Below are positions 46,861-60,252 of a stretch of 64,000 nucleotides of DNA, piece after piece. Source of the stretch: Lagopus muta (lineage: Eukaryota; Chordata; Aves; Galliformes; Phasianidae). Within the stretch, counting starts at the first letter, position 1, and every line of letters starts with the position of its first letter. The DNA lies in NCBI RefSeq assembly GCF_023343835.1, contig NC_064439.1, positions 40,417,508 through 40,481,507 of the forward strand. The letters are read 5' to 3'. Made by a program: the position numbers and the translations under genes. The notes below the pieces were generated by a model that made no database searches, was not told where the DNA came from, and was given only the letters and a program-made list of their open reading frames with translations.

Positions 46861-49800
46861 CAGAGAACTTGCAGAGGTTACATTACATGAATACATCTAA
46901 TTGAAAACAGAATGGAATTGAATTGTGTGTACCTTAGTCGTGATTTAAATTTGTTTCTATTGTGTGGTGAGTATCTAAGCACAGCATTACTCCGCAGTTA
47001 ATTCCGTGGGTAGGTGAGCAGTTCTCATCAGCTTTTTCATTGTAAGTTATTTTTTTTTTCAATAACTAAGTTTGAGTTCAGGATTTGGTATGAGAGCTTT
47101 CATTAAACTGCTGTAAACCTCAATGGCATTTTTGCTTTGTACTGTGTGTCAAAATGCATGTTGTGATAGATCTGTCTGTTGCTGTGATGAAATGTGTATA
47201 AGGTAGCTTTTTATTTTGTTTTATTTTGACTGAAGGAGACAACAATGACGGTGCTGTGTTTAAAATCGCTGCACATGCCTTATGCACTGTCCCATCAGAG
47301 TAGCACGTTGCTTCCGACACAAAAGGCTGGAGCAGCAGGTGGGAGGTTGGAATGGGTAAAAGAACTTACTGTGTTTTAGTGTTGGTTTTCATTTTGTGTG
47401 TTGTATGCATTTCTTTGGGAAGGAAAAGGGGTGTTTTGGAAAGGCAGTGGGGAAAGAGGTCTGCATGAAAATCCTCTCAAAGAAAATCCTTGTTTGTTTT
47501 CTGATCAGCGTCATCTGTTGAGATCAGCAGCTAATCAGTGCACGCTTTGTTAAGTGACAGGCAGGACCCATGGGGAGGCTTTCTGGGCACAGATTTAGCT
47601 GATGGGAAGGAAAGGAAGCAGAGTCAGGCAGTGGCAGTTACATGGGTGCTGTTGCATTAGGCTGAATGAAAAATAAAAGGAAGCTCCGAGCTGGAGCTGT
47701 GAGTCCTTGAGGGAGAGAGGAAGAAAGGGACAGAAGTGTGAACGGATTTTGTTGATCGATGTTAGCACGCTCCATAGCTTATAACCAACATTAAAGCAAC
47801 AGGAAAACTGCTCTCCTCTCTCTCTCTCTCTCTCTGCTCCCTGCTGTCCTGCCAAGGTCTGGATGGATGTCTGAGCAGTAGGATAAATGGCTTGCTTTCC
47901 GAGTGATGGACTGGTAGGTGAGCATTTCAAGGCAGGATTATAATATGAGTTTCAGTGAGAGGAGGAGAAAAACATTGGTACAAAAATCAGACAAGAAAAA
48001 GGAGGGTTGAAAAATGAGTGAAACACCACAGTACAACATTGGACCTTCAGGCTACTGCTCCTTCTGTGAATTCATTTTCATTATGTCTCGTTTCATTTTC
48101 AAACAGTTTTTGTATGACATAAAGGGAAAAAAAAATCCCAAATTCTGTCAAAGTCTGTGTTTGCTTCACCACTGTAGTCTTGCCCACTATTATTTGTTGC
48201 CCTGATATCTTAAAGTGGTGCCTGAATCCTCTGGCTGTTGTTTTCTTGAACAACATGGTTTTCTTGCTGAAGTGAAGTGAGTATCTGTGCTGTGTCCTAA
48301 AGTCTTCATTTGCCTGCATGTCACGTAGCACATACATCAGAACTCAGATGAGGGAAACTTCATAAAGAGGAGACAGATGTGAGATGGGGCTGCTTGGGAA
48401 AGCCATCCTGTGGCTTCCAGCACCTCACTGGCTGCTGCTCCTGCTCACAGCAGGGCTTTTTTGCAGCCTCACAGCCCCACAACCTTTTAAGTTGAATGTG
48501 GCCCCATGGCCACGGGCTGTTCTCTGCTGGCTGTTGCAAGGGTGGTAGTGTCGATGCCCTACAAAGTCAGTGCTCAGTAAGCCTTCATAGGCTGAAATGT
48601 AGTCACAGTTCATTTTGCATTAGTTTTCAGAAGTGATTTCCTTTGGGTACATGAGCTGCCTGTGGTCTTAATAGCCACCTTTTGTCATGGGCGGGCTCTT
48701 GGTCTGTGTGCTGCTCTTCTGCCCATCTTTCTGAGTGCCTTTTTTAGCTGTTCTTTGCCCACAGTCAGTAGGCCATCCTGTTTCATTTAAAATTAGTTTC
48801 ACACAATTGCCAGTTTTCTAATGTTTGCAGATTGCTTGCAGCACATTAATCATTTTCTTCCCTTATCCTAATGGTTCTAATCAACAAAGCTGGCTACAGA
48901 GCCATAGTGTCATGTATGTGGGTTTCCATACACCGTTATCTTGAGCCTGAAAAAGTTTCTTGCATTCAGAGTCTTCTTTTTTTCCAGAAGATAATCAAAT
49001 ATGCTTGCCGAAAGTGTGCATTCAAGCTGTCTTCCTTGTCAGTGCCGTGAATACTGTATGAGATGGAAACAAAGGATTTTTCCATTTCGAATTCTGAGGG
49101 AGCTGAACACAGAAATTAAGAAGATAATGTTACTATTTGCCTCCAACACCTGCTCAGTATGTGAATGTCTGTACCAGAGCCTTGATGACTTACCCTGAAT
49201 ATCTGCTTTCCTGCAGGAAGCAACGTTGGGAGAGCACGGCCCAGCCTGTAGCTGTCCTCAATCAGGCATGGTAATATTATGCTGATTTATGCTACCTCAA
49301 GACCTGCACTGGAGTGCTAGCATCTTACCATGATGAATTTTCTTTCTCTTTAATAACCTTGCCATCTGCAGGTCTTTTCCATTTTTTTCCCCATCCTCCC
49401 CTGTCCCACAGGCTGTTTGCTTCTCTTGCTTCTCACACAGCCTCCAGGCTTCCCATTTCAAGAAGACCTGGTGGGACTTTGTCAGTGCCACTTCACTGAT
49501 CAAAAGGAATGCCAGCCTGGCATTGCTTAAATTTTTTTTAAAAATGCAGGGTTTTTTTGTACACAGTAGCTGGGGATGCATCTCTCACACATGCAGGAAG
49601 TCAGGGCTAAGAGCTGGGTTGTACTATTTCCAAAAGAGTTTATTAATCAAGCAAGCTCAAGGGCCTCCTTTTGACAAGTTGTTCTGTGCAAGAGACTCAC
49701 ACTTTCCACCCCCACATCATTTGTTTATGCTCCCGGAGCAAATACAGTAATCTCTGTGGTGCTGTCTGGCCCCACTGTCCAGGAAAAAGAGAAATGGCTG

Positions 49801-51079
49801 GGATTAAATCCAAAATCCTCCTGGGGCAGGGCAAGATGCTAATAACAAGCTGGGCTGAAGCTCACTGCTGCCCGGCCTGCTTACAGAGACGGATGGTCCA
49901 AGAGGATTTCCTCTGGCTGCCATTTCCTATCTCATTTTAATTAGCCAAAGCACAAGGAGCAGCCAGCTGCTGCAGGAGTACTCTTGGCTGGCAGGACTGA
50001 GGAGGAGGAAGAACCAAATGGAGAGTTCACCGGGTCACAGGTGTGCAGCACTGGAGCAGCAGCTGCAGGTTGTATGGGGTATGGTCCTATGGGACAGGAC
50101 TTCAGAAGCATGGAAGAAACAGGAAAGTTCATGCTAGTGTTATTCTTGGTTGCCTATAGAGCTAAACTTACAGACATCCTCAAAGTGTCCAGGAAAAGAA
50201 ATATTTCCAAAGAGGTTCAGCTCCACGCTGCCCTGGGTGTGTTGGGAAGACTGAACATATAGATGATGCTTATCTTAGTGGATATCCCTTTGCTTGGCAG
50301 TGGAAGAGCAGTTACCATGGAAGTGTAGCCTGAAGAGAGCAGGGAGCAGGCTAGAGTAGTGCAAACTGAGGACTGAAAACCCATTGAGTCACACTGTCTG
50401 CAGGGAAACCTGTATGAACAAATAGTGGGGAGATCAGGTAGGCTGCATTTGATATGGTCACCTGCAGGAGCTCATGTCAGAATATTTAAGAGCACCTGTA
50501 TGTCAGTTTCTCAGGAAATAATAATAAATAAACACTAGTTTTTCTTTTATTTTAGTTATGTATATTATTATCTATATTGAGATAGGCACATGGCAGGACA
50601 CAGGTCTATCAGCATCATCTGCATGTCTTTCCAAGCCTTGCAGGGAGCTATCAGCCTCAAAGACGTCCTCCATGTGATGAGGAATTTAGAGCTTGCTCCC
50701 TCTGCTGTGAGCAGCACAGACACAGATCACTGTCTCCTCACAGATCCATGCTGTCTATCTGGGAGAGGCAGTCGGGTCGAGCAACGCTTTCCTCTCAGTG
50801 TCACTTGCATCCTCCCAGGCAGTAAACCTCATCCAGGAAAGCTTGTACCTACCATAGATTATTTTGGGCTAGCTTCCACTTAGCAAAATTACTGCTTTAT
50901 ATTATTGTTGTTGTTATTATCTTTTGGCCCTCTGAGAGTCTCCTACTTTTGGCTTTTCTTGATGCATTTTTCTAGGTGGGTTATCGTGTGCAAGTTTCAC
51001 ACCTCAGGGTAGGAAGAGGTGGTAGGAACACTTTCTGCCTTCACTAGGAAAGGTGCAAAACTACTGCATGTATTGCTGT
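46861..51079. other. Sequence 3' of POMGNT2, no further gene recognised
   Basis: The first part may be extended POMGNT2 3' UTR: ATTAAA at 47102 and AATAAA at 47672 are candidate distal signals. Beyond that I see only short frames without features. A CT microsatellite lies at 47811-47835. Confidence 0.5.
47811..47835. repeat. (CT)n microsatellite
   Basis: About 25 bp of alternating C and T with one CC interruption near the left end. It is likely to vary in length between individuals. Confidence 0.9.
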
Positions 51080-51405
51080 GTGCCCTGGCAGCCCAAAGGG
51101 CCAACTGTACCCAGGGCGGTGCGTCAGGCCCACACTGCCAGGGGGCAGGGGGGAAAGTTTGTCCCGCTGTGCTCTGCACTGCATGGCCTCATCTCCAGCA
51201 CTGGGTGCAGCTTTGGGCACCACAATAAAAGGACATAGAATGATTAGAGAGTGCCCAAAGGAGGCCTGTGAAGATGGGGAAGGGTCTATAAGGCAAGATA
51301 CAAGGAGCGGCTGAGATCTCTTGGTTGGCTCAGGACAGGCAGAGGAGGCGGACGGGAGACCTCATGGTGGCCTGCAGCTCCTCATAGGGAACAGAGGGGC
51401 AGGCA
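51080..51405 (+). mobile_element. CR1 LINE internal fragment, plus orientation
   Basis: Segments such as 'gtgccctggcagcccaaagg', 'ctgggtgcagctttgggcac', 'cacaataaaaggacatagaa' and 'gcccaaaggaggcctgtgaa' follow the CR1 order upstream of the usual 3' end. It stops before the tail, so unlike the other copies it lacks its 3' terminus. That suggests deletion or truncation after insertion. Confidence 0.82.
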
Positions 51406-54400
51406 GGATTTGTGTTGAATGAAAGGGTGACTTCAGCATCTCTGCTTTATTGCTGTGTCTCATCTGCCAAGCTATATAAATAGCAGACTTATTTCTACAA
51501 TATTTTTGGTGGATAAGAGCACTTAATTCTTTCCCAACGGACTTGGGGTAGAAACACTCTTGGAATGGCTTTCAGTGTGATGACTGACAGTCCATCTGTG
51601 CTGTGGGTGGCAGGAGAAGCATCACCATCTGCGTGTGTGCAAAGCACATCTCAATCTTTATGTAAGGTAAGTCACCTCCTCCACTGCGTGTCCCCTAATG
51701 GGCCAGCAGCACAGAGCTGTGCATGGCTCGGCAAGTGCGTGCACAGGGCGAGAGCCTGGCCCTGCTCACTGCCTCTCAGACCATCCCTCCAGAACATGCT
51801 GACTGCTGAAATAGTGTTGGTGCATTCAAACGAATAAACCGACAGCCTCCTGTTTTCTCCAAATAACTTGGCAACAATCATCACCTTTAAGTGTTGCTCA
51901 GTCCCGACATTTGAAAGTGTGCCGCCTTTAAAATTTAATTGAGTTACCCTTTGTTATTTCCTTTGTTTTGCTTATTGAACGGCTCAATCAAATTGTTGGC
52001 TTTTCCTCCTGGGCCAGCCATTTCTGTGCATGCATAGTGCAGCACCTACAAGTGAACCCACTGCATGTATCACCCTGTCGGGCCCAGAGACTCCCCTGTC
52101 ATTTGCTCCCAGCAACAGTGGCCACCTCCTACATCTCCTTGGCTGCAGGTAAAGGGTGGGCTGAGATGAGGCAGCCTGCAGGCTTCCACAGTCCTTCAAG
52201 GTGAGCCGAGATATTTGCTGGGGATTGCAGCAATCCCATCACCAGCAAAAGCATCATTTTCCCGTTGTGAACATTTCTGTTGGCATGACATTTCCAAGAT
52301 CATCCACATCCTACTGATCCTTATATCTGCTGTCCCCATCTCTATCCCTTACAGGTGCAACTCAGTCCAGGCATCTCTCACCACATTTTGCTTTTCCCAG
52401 TGTAGCTTACCACCATATAGGCAAGGTGTAGACCTTGGGAAACCCCTCTTGAATGCCTTCAATGAACCATGTCTGGTTTCTGAAGGGTTCTCCTGCCACA
52501 GGAGTGAAGCAGTGGGAGGTGGCACATGGAGTGCTGCTGCCTGGGTGAGTTCTTACAAAGCTTCCTGGTTTTTAGGCAAACACCAGTGAGTGCACTCACC
52601 CAGGAGCAAATAACCAAAGGAGGAGGAAGGACTGCTGTTTGCATCTGTATTTCACAAACAACTTTTTTCATCTGTTCCCTTCAGACAGAGAAAGATGCTT
52701 TTCTCTGTGCATGAATGGTTCATAGTTTGGGATGTCTCTGCTGCAGCTCCAAGGGGATGCTCACCATGACTGCACATCCTGGCTGCTCCTGTGGGAAATG
52801 CTTTGTTTCTCTGGCAATTTTTCCTCCCTCACTCTCTCCTGCAAAGGTCTGGTAGAGAGATAATCACGATATTAATTGAAAATTTGAATTCAGGTGCCAG
52901 CTTTCCTCTGAAAATTAGTTTTGAAGCATATTTTTCAATAATTCCTGAGGGGACAGAAGGTACTTTCTGATTAAATGGTGTTTCATTCAGACCATTTTCC
53001 TTTTGCCAGGCCAGAGGGATGGCTGCAACTCCCACTGGATGTCCTTCAGTGAGAATATGAGGGCCCCCACCTGCATTGCAGAGGTGTTGTGGGAATCTGA
53101 GGGGAGCCTTTCTCCCCAAAAGCATGCTGCAAAGCTTGAGTGTGAAAGCAAGCTCTGCCGAGGAACAGTTGGCTTCATCCTCTATGGTGTATGTTCTCCT
53201 TATAGGCACCATCACCTCCTGGAAATAGGACCCATTTTAAGCATGCTCTGATTCAGAAACTCAGGGTTTCTCATGGCCATGATTCTGCACCCTTGCCGAG
53301 CACCCTTGCTCTCGGATAAGAGCTGAGGTGGGCCATGGCACAAAGCACAGCACAGCCTTCAGCTCCTCTTCCAAGGAGCTTGAACTGAGCAGCCCACAAA
53401 TGCTTTCAAGAAGCACTGTGTGATTGTTAATGTTCACACATTGCACCAGGAACATGAGCAGCTCTGTGAGGCTTCACCCGTGTGGGTACAGCTGATAATC
53501 CTGCTTAGCTCCTAAAAACCAGAGCAGAGCATATTCATGGTCAGTTGGATTCTTCCTTATTATTAACTAGGACGAAGGCTGCTTAGGTGAGCGCTGTGCA
53601 CAATCAAGCCACAAAATCCTAGGCAAGGATTTTGGCCCTGCTTTTTCAGTTGCCTATTAAAGCAGTCATGTCTCAGGGGGAAAAGAAGAAAACGATACAG
53701 GCACAGCAGTAGCGCACCTCAGTTAGTGCTGCCCTGGGCAAGATGAGTGACTCATTTGGAAATGCTCTGTGCTGGGTGGAAGGAGCCTGCAAAGCCAGTC
53801 CCATATCATCTTGCTAATTTTTCTGAAAGAGTTACCAACAGCATGGAAGCATCAATTTCAGGAGCAAAACGCCAAGACCTGCCACAATGCAAGCAGGTGT
53901 AGTCAGTGCATCCAATTGCAGAACCAGGCATCTTTTTCTTTTTTTTTTTTCCCCTCCCTTTTCTGCCTTGATAGCTTTTGTCACACTCTTTGCGTTCATG
54001 TAAATAGCCATGCAGGTTGCAGAGGAATAAACAAAAATCTGTCCATTGAATACAACTGCTCACCGGGAAGAAGACCAAAGCAGAAAGCCATGCAATGCAC
54101 TCAGGCACAGCCAGACTTGCTGGGCCAGGTCCAGGCAGGGCTCTGCAGTGTGAGATACTCTCTGGGCATCGCTTCATTTAAAAAGGCTCTCTCTAGAGGG
54201 GCATATTGGAAGCTGACTGTGAAAGGGATCAATTTGTGACTTAACTCTGAAGCTCCCTGATTGGGATAATTAATTTTTCAATTCAGCTGAGGAAGGACCC
54301 CCATCTGCAATGCCAGGACTTCAGAGGAAGGCGCTGCTGCTTGGGCTCACTGTGTTTTTCCATTCCTCAAACTGTGTCTCAGCAGACCCTGAGGTGATGC

Positions 54401-55070
54401 TCAAGGGCTGGAACAGGGCAGTGGCTCCCACTGGGCACTGGCCAGACACCCAGGCTGGTCTCTGAGCTGGGGGCTGCTTCCTCCTCAGTTAACTCCATGT
54501 GGCAGCTCCAGCTGATCCAATCCATACACTAAGCTACACCTTGAAATCTGAATTCCCCGCATATTCCAGTGCAGGCACCACTGTAAATTCTGAAGAAGAA
54601 AAGCCATGAAGAGCTAAAGCGCTTTTAAAAGAGGAATGCTTTATGTAGGGAAGGAATGCAGCACAAAACACACAGCCAGTAAATACTTTTTCTCTGGCTA
54701 CTTGCATTTTAAAATGTATTTGTTACAGGGAGGGGAGAAATTTCTACCTAAAACCAGAGCCAAGTTATTAATCCAGACCAGAGGGAGAATGCTCAGCTGA
54801 GAAATATTTTCCCACTTGTCAAGCCTCCTACAACACATAGAAAGACTGTTTCCATACTCCTGACATGGGGTTGTAGCTGTGATTTGTGTCTCAGGAGACC
54901 AATGATTTTTTTTTTTTCTCAGCAGTGTTTTGTTTTGAAATTCTCTGCTTTTTCAGCCAGAGAACAAAGGGAGAAATGAATGTGCTTATCAGCAGGGCTG
55001 CTGGAGAAGGATCTCATCAGGGATATTTGGATAAAGCCAACCTTGGTCCTCACTCCCCAATCTCCAGTAA
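51406..55070. other. Intergenic sequence, no gene recognised
   Basis: About 3.7 kb containing only short frames without recognisable domains. A T/C tract lies at 53931-53963. A 156-codon frame around 53.8-54.2 kb crosses that tract, shows no conserved motif and does not look coding. Confidence 0.55.
53931..53963. repeat. T/C-rich tract
   Basis: Thirty-three bases of T and C including a run of at least 12 T. Low complexity, no associated gene. Confidence 0.85.
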
Positions 55071-55525
55071 TGTTGTGTTGGAATTACCCCATCCTGCTCT
55101 ATTTTGGGCCCTAGCACCCCATACCCTTTGGTGCGGGGTCTGGACAGGCTCCCCCACCCATAGGTCTTGGGAACAGAGCTGGGATGAGGAAACTGGTGAG
55201 AGGCTGTATAATCAGAGACTATTAGGATGCTATAATCACAAAATAAACAAGAGAGTTAGGCAAAGCAGACTACGATAACAAAAGAGGATAAATAGAAGGC
55301 TTACCCCTATCCTGGGCTCACCCACAAAACACCAGCAGAGGCAATCTCCAGAAGAGATCCTTCCCCACTAGTAGCCAGCTCTTAAATAGGTCTAGGAAGG
55401 ATGCAGCCTGCCTCCACCCCTTCCTGCAGCACAGCTGAATTGCCTTCACCTGTGCTCCTCTGGCTGACTCAGTGCTCGCCTCAGGTGATCAATCAGAGGT
55501 TCAGGCCGTGACTCAGCAGTTCCCA
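55071..55525 (-). mobile_element. LTR-like element, probable solo LTR of an endogenous retrovirus
   Basis: Read on the minus strand, this block of about 455 bp begins TGGGAACTGCTGAG and ends CCAACACAACA, so it has TG...CA ends. It carries a TATA-like 'tatttaag' about 140 bp in. T-rich 'tatttatcctcttttgttat' follows. The overall wording resembles LTRs I associate with galliform endogenous retroviruses, but I cannot name the family. I found no matching target-site duplication at these edges and no internal gag, pol or env sequence beside it. It is therefore a solo or degraded LTR with no protein capacity, or another repeat of similar design. Confidence 0.5.
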
Positions 55526-58500
55526 TACAGAGGCAAAAAACAACCTATGAGAACTGTTTAAAAGAACTTGCTTTGTTGCACTCAGCTGCAGTGGCTGGGC
55601 AACAAGTGCCTCATCCCCCTTTATGGAGCCCTGGCCAGAATCCAAAGCATCTTCCTCTCAGCATCTTGTGAGGACCCCCATTTCCTCACCCTCCATGGGT
55701 GCGTCAAAGCAGGGACATCTCTTGGTGGTGGTGCAGCTGCAATTTGCTCCTGCAGCCTGGCAGAAGATGCTGACGGCACCTTAGAGAGCATCTGCATGGG
55801 TCAAAGCCGATGGCCACATCTCCAAAGGCCTTGATAAGTTCTTTGCTTAAAAATAAATCCATGTGAGACAGCTAACCAAGGGCACAGTGGTTCTCTGAAG
55901 ACGTTGCCTTTTTAATAAAACAATTTGATTTAACGGCATTGGGAAGAAGCCAGCAAGTCATTGATTCTTCACTCACAAAAAGGCACACTTTCAGCTTCCC
56001 AATAGCACTGGCAATGGTTGTTCCAAACATAATGTCTGAAAAAGATGGGAATAAGGACAGCTCAGAATGTTTTCAAACATCCTCAGCAGCCTGCTTTAGT
56101 GTCACCACGCTCATTTTAAGAATCACATCAGGGTTGTACATGATCAGACAGCACAGCACTGTGCCACGTCTCTATGGCCTCTTCCTGCATGATCCACTGT
56201 AACCCAAAGCAATGAATAGCAACCCCTGACACAGCCCTCCAGCCAGCCTCCATCCCAGTCCCCTGAGCACCTCAGGACCCATGGCACAGGGGTATCCAGC
56301 TCTTAGTGAAGCAGAGCTGCCCTTCCCCGTGTGGGGTGTGAGCGATGGGAAGAGCAGATGTAACCAGAGGTGAGGGGTCTGGGACTGTGGGAGCTCAGCC
56401 TGGATGTACAACCAGCGCTACCCCTGCCTGTTCACTGTGGGCATCACCCCAGTGGTTTCCCACAACAGGGCAGAAAATCAGTGAGAGACGGAGAGATTGC
56501 ATTTCAGCTTCCTAGGGATGGAGCCCTGATCCCTGAGCCATCTCAGAAATGTAAATTTCACAGAGTAACTCCTGTAGACCTGGTTAGCAACAGCGGCAGC
56601 AGACAGCCTTCTCCCCAGCATGATTAAAAACTGATTTACAAGGCGCAGTGGACAGATGGCATCTGTTTTTTGCATCCTGTGGTCCCCACAGAATAAAGGA
56701 GACAACCTTCAAGGCTGCAGCTCTGCAAAGACAGAGAAATGACTTCATTGCCCACATCCCTGCAGGTACTCACATCAACAACGCCTCTGCTTGCACCATC
56801 CATCAGCCCTGTGGCTGCCTGTCATCCCCACACGCGTAAAGGGAGCGAGAGCATTTTGGAGGGACTGACTCAAAGCTCAGTCCTCTTTGCTCTCTCTGAC
56901 TCCTGGGCAGTACCAGCACCCCTGTGGGGCTCCGGTGTGGTGTGTGTGGGGCTGGTGGAGGCAACAGGCCACGAAGGCCACTGTGGGGCCGGTGGAGGCA
57001 GCAGAATGTGACTCCACATTGCCTGCCTCAGCCTCATTTTCCAGCCATGTGGAGGCTGGCAAGGGAAGCTGCTCTTCATGTTAGTGCTGGAAATGTATGG
57101 TGAGACAATTGCACGTGCAGGAATCGACTGTCCCCATGAGGTTGTCCCTACTGAGCCTCCAGCTTTGGGCAGCAGCCCATCATCTGCGATTGATGACTGT
57201 TAAAACATGGGTTTTATGGAATCAATGATTCAGCTCAGTTGGAGGTAATGACTAATGTTTTTACTTAAGACCAAAGAATTACAGCTGTAGTCTCTCTCAG
57301 CTGCTATAAGCCTGGATCTCTGAAGTCTTAAAAGCTGTTTGCTTCAGGAACATCCACATTTTATTAGATTTTGACACAGATAACACCAGAGCTGGGGAAT
57401 CACAGTGAAAGCATTTCTTCAAGTTGCCTCCTAAGCTGTCTTACTGCAGCAGCAATTTCCCTTCGCTCCCTTACAAGCAAACACCATTTTAATTGCACCT
57501 CAGCTTCTGATGTCATTACAAAAGTTCCCTTCCCCCCGAACCAAACCTTTCTTAGCTCACACTGGGATCCCTTTCCAGGCTCGACCTCCTCCCATCAACT
57601 GGCACTAGCCCTTCTGGTGCTTCACACTCAGACACCAGCCCTGCTACAAAATCAGCTGTCATGCAGAAAAAGCAGGTTGAGGCTGGTGCTGAAGCCGGTC
57701 CTTACTGCTCTCCAGCCAAGCATCTGCAGCTCCCAGCATCCAGGCAGGGAAAGTGCTGGCTTCTCGCCTTGTGTTTGCTCTGCAAATAAAACACTGTCTG
57801 AAGTTCATTGTTTGTGTGTGTGCTTTTGTTCAACTGCAGCATGGAAACTGCTTTTCTCTGGGCTCAGGCTAGCTGGGAGATGGGAACTCCTGAATCAGGC
57901 TGACCCTGCTGTAAACTTCCTCCTTGTAAGGGAAAAAAATATGAGTTTGTGAGCTTGGGAAGCTTGTTTCTTAGGCCCTGTGATGAAATAGAGTTGGAGA
58001 TGATGGAGGTTGGGGATGGCTGCTTGCACCAGCACCCTGCAAAGCTTCCCAGCTGTTGGTGGCAGCAACTCACTCGCCTGTGACAGCAAAGTAGCTGTAC
58101 CAGTAGAGCAGAGCAGACTTGTGCAGCTCCTTTTCCCATATGCTGTGGACATATCTGCATGCTTGACATTGGTGAGGCCAACAGGGTTGCTAAAGGCCCT
58201 GACTTTCCCGAAGAACGAATGTCATTTATCTGGATACAGAAAGAGCTGTGCTGTACCCCATCCTCACCCCCCAGCTGGACCCCAACCATTTGGAAACACT
58301 CACACCAAGTTTCCACATCCTTCTGAACAGCTGAGGATGACAAGGAGGAAGGGCAAAGCAGGGGCAGGAAGGGCTGCGCTCCAGTGCTTGAGACGAGCAG
58401 GGATTGCCTGCCAGATGTGACAGCCTGCCCCTGAGCTGCTCCTCAGCACATTGCACTGGCCTTCACTGGGAGCAACGAGGATAAAGAGTTCCCTGATCTT

Positions 58501-60124
58501 TGCAACTTTGGCTTTCAATTTCAGTTTAAGTGGTAAGCATGAGCTCTTTCTTTATTCTTATTTGTGCCTTCCCATGTGATTCCAAATTTCTCTCACAAGA
58601 CACACACTGAACCATCACTTCCCTCCCAGTGCCAAGGGAATGTAGGCTGAGGCTCTTTATCCTGAATATATATACTTGCCACTTCCCTGCTCCCAGGCTA
58701 TTTGCTCTGGGCAAGAAGCAGAACTGGCAGACCCTGCTGAACTGAATAAAAACTATTTAAGAAGCTTTGCTCCAATTATTGAAATCTCAGCCTCCTGGTA
58801 TCCTGTCAGCACTTTCTAGAAACCCAAATCTGCTGCTTGGCTTAACAGATCCATTTTTTTAATGTATTTAATTCAGAGGAGCCAAGAACTTGTTTCAGGA
58901 GAGGTCAAAGCAATAAAAAATTCATTTGTTTATGTACATAATCAGCCCTGGGGCTTACGTGATGCAGCCAGGATGGTCAATTAAAATCCAACACCTGCAT
59001 AAATACTCACAGCAAAGCCTGTGCCACTGTGTCCCATTACACTAATTGTGGATATGGGGAAAAGAAAAAAAATCAAACGGAACAAAATCTGCCCAAAAAG
59101 CAGGAGTGGAAGAGCTGTTCCCGTGCCTGCAGTTGCAGGCAGTTCAGCCAGCAGCACACACACGGCTGGGGAAGCACTGCTGGGCAGTCAGTGACAAACC
59201 ACAGAACTGTCAAGCAAAATCCTTATGCAAAAAGTGAGAGGGAGGCAAGAGCTCATGAACCGAGGGAAAGATCAGACTTCTCTTCCCTGCCTCCTGCTTG
59301 TCGTTTGTGGTAGATATGCCACAGGTAACACAAGTCCCTACGGTGCCTGGATATCACAGATCACAAGAAATGAGAAGGACTAGCAATGAAAATAGTTACT
59401 AGATGAAATAGGAGTTAATGTCAGTGTTGATGGAGTGGCCTTGTAGCCTGTGCACTGGAGGCTTCTGCTAATCTCCATCAGTCCCACAATACTGAAAGGC
59501 AGCTGGAGTTTTAGGAAGGAGAAAGGGAAGTCAAAATAGCCCCAGAGAATGAGTTCTGGGGAGCTTTGCCTTCACACCATTCAAGGTTTTTGACCCAGAC
59601 AGAGCCATGAAGACATCCAATTGAGGACCTCAAGCAAGAGGCTTGAGGTGTGGGCCAAAACAACCCTGCAAGAGCTGGTTGGGTAGAAAAAACCCACAGG
59701 TGTCTGTGTGACATGCAGCTTGTCCACACACACACAGTCCACCTCATAAAAGCCTCAGTACAGGGGTTGTTTCATCACTTCATCAGTAATGCCTGTGTGT
59801 TTAGGATATTCCTTAATCCACATCTGCAAAGTGAGTCAGGGAGATGATCCCAGTTTCTGGAAATGCAAACGTGGACCCTTATAGACTATTCCTTCTCTGG
59901 AAAAACTGCTTCTGATTCATATTTCCAGCTGCCAGCTCTGGTGGTGATTGCACAGCTGTATTCATCCATCAGCCTGCTTTTGCAGTGGCAAAGGGAAGGC
60001 ACAATGGAAAGGCAAACAAAAAGAAGCACAGTAGGTGTGGTAAGAAGGTCAGAGTACAGAGAACTCGTCTTCTGGATGTGTTTCAGATAATATTTGGATA
60101 AAGAGTTGGTGAAGTCCCCATCCT
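55526..60124. other. Intergenic sequence, no gene recognised
   Basis: About 4.6 kb without a supported gene. The largest frame (57371-57952, + strand, 193 codons) begins at TTG rather than ATG, is Ser/Leu/Pro-rich and has no recognisable domain. A local imperfect repeat of 'gggcnggtggaggcancag' occurs twice near 56949-57003. Confidence 0.5.
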
Positions 60125-60252
60125 TGTGAATACTGGAGAGATGTGTGGATGTGAAAGTAAGAAACATAGTTTAGTGATGGGACATGTAGTTCAGGTTAAT
60201 GGTTGGACTCGGTGGTCTTGAAGGTCTTCTCCAACCTAGATGGTTCTATATT
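60125..60252 (+). mobile_element. CR1 LINE 3' fragment, plus orientation
   Basis: 'gagatgtgtggatgtgaaag', 'atagtttagtgatgggac', 'ggttaatggttggactcggt', 'ggtcttgaaggtcttctcca' and 'acctagatggttctat' make up a CR1 3' end. The 'ttaatggttggactc' wording marks yet another subfamily in this window. The terminal 8-bp repeats are reduced to about one unit. Confidence 0.9.

Noticed and set aside
53769..54239. 156-codon plus-strand frame and its 123-codon antisense partner
   Set aside because: Both read through a T/C-rich low-complexity tract (poly-Phe or poly-Lys) and have no conserved motif.
57371..57952. 193-codon plus-strand frame
   Set aside because: It begins at TTG rather than ATG, has a Ser/Leu/Pro-rich composition, and shows no domain or splice context. 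Probably a chance frame.
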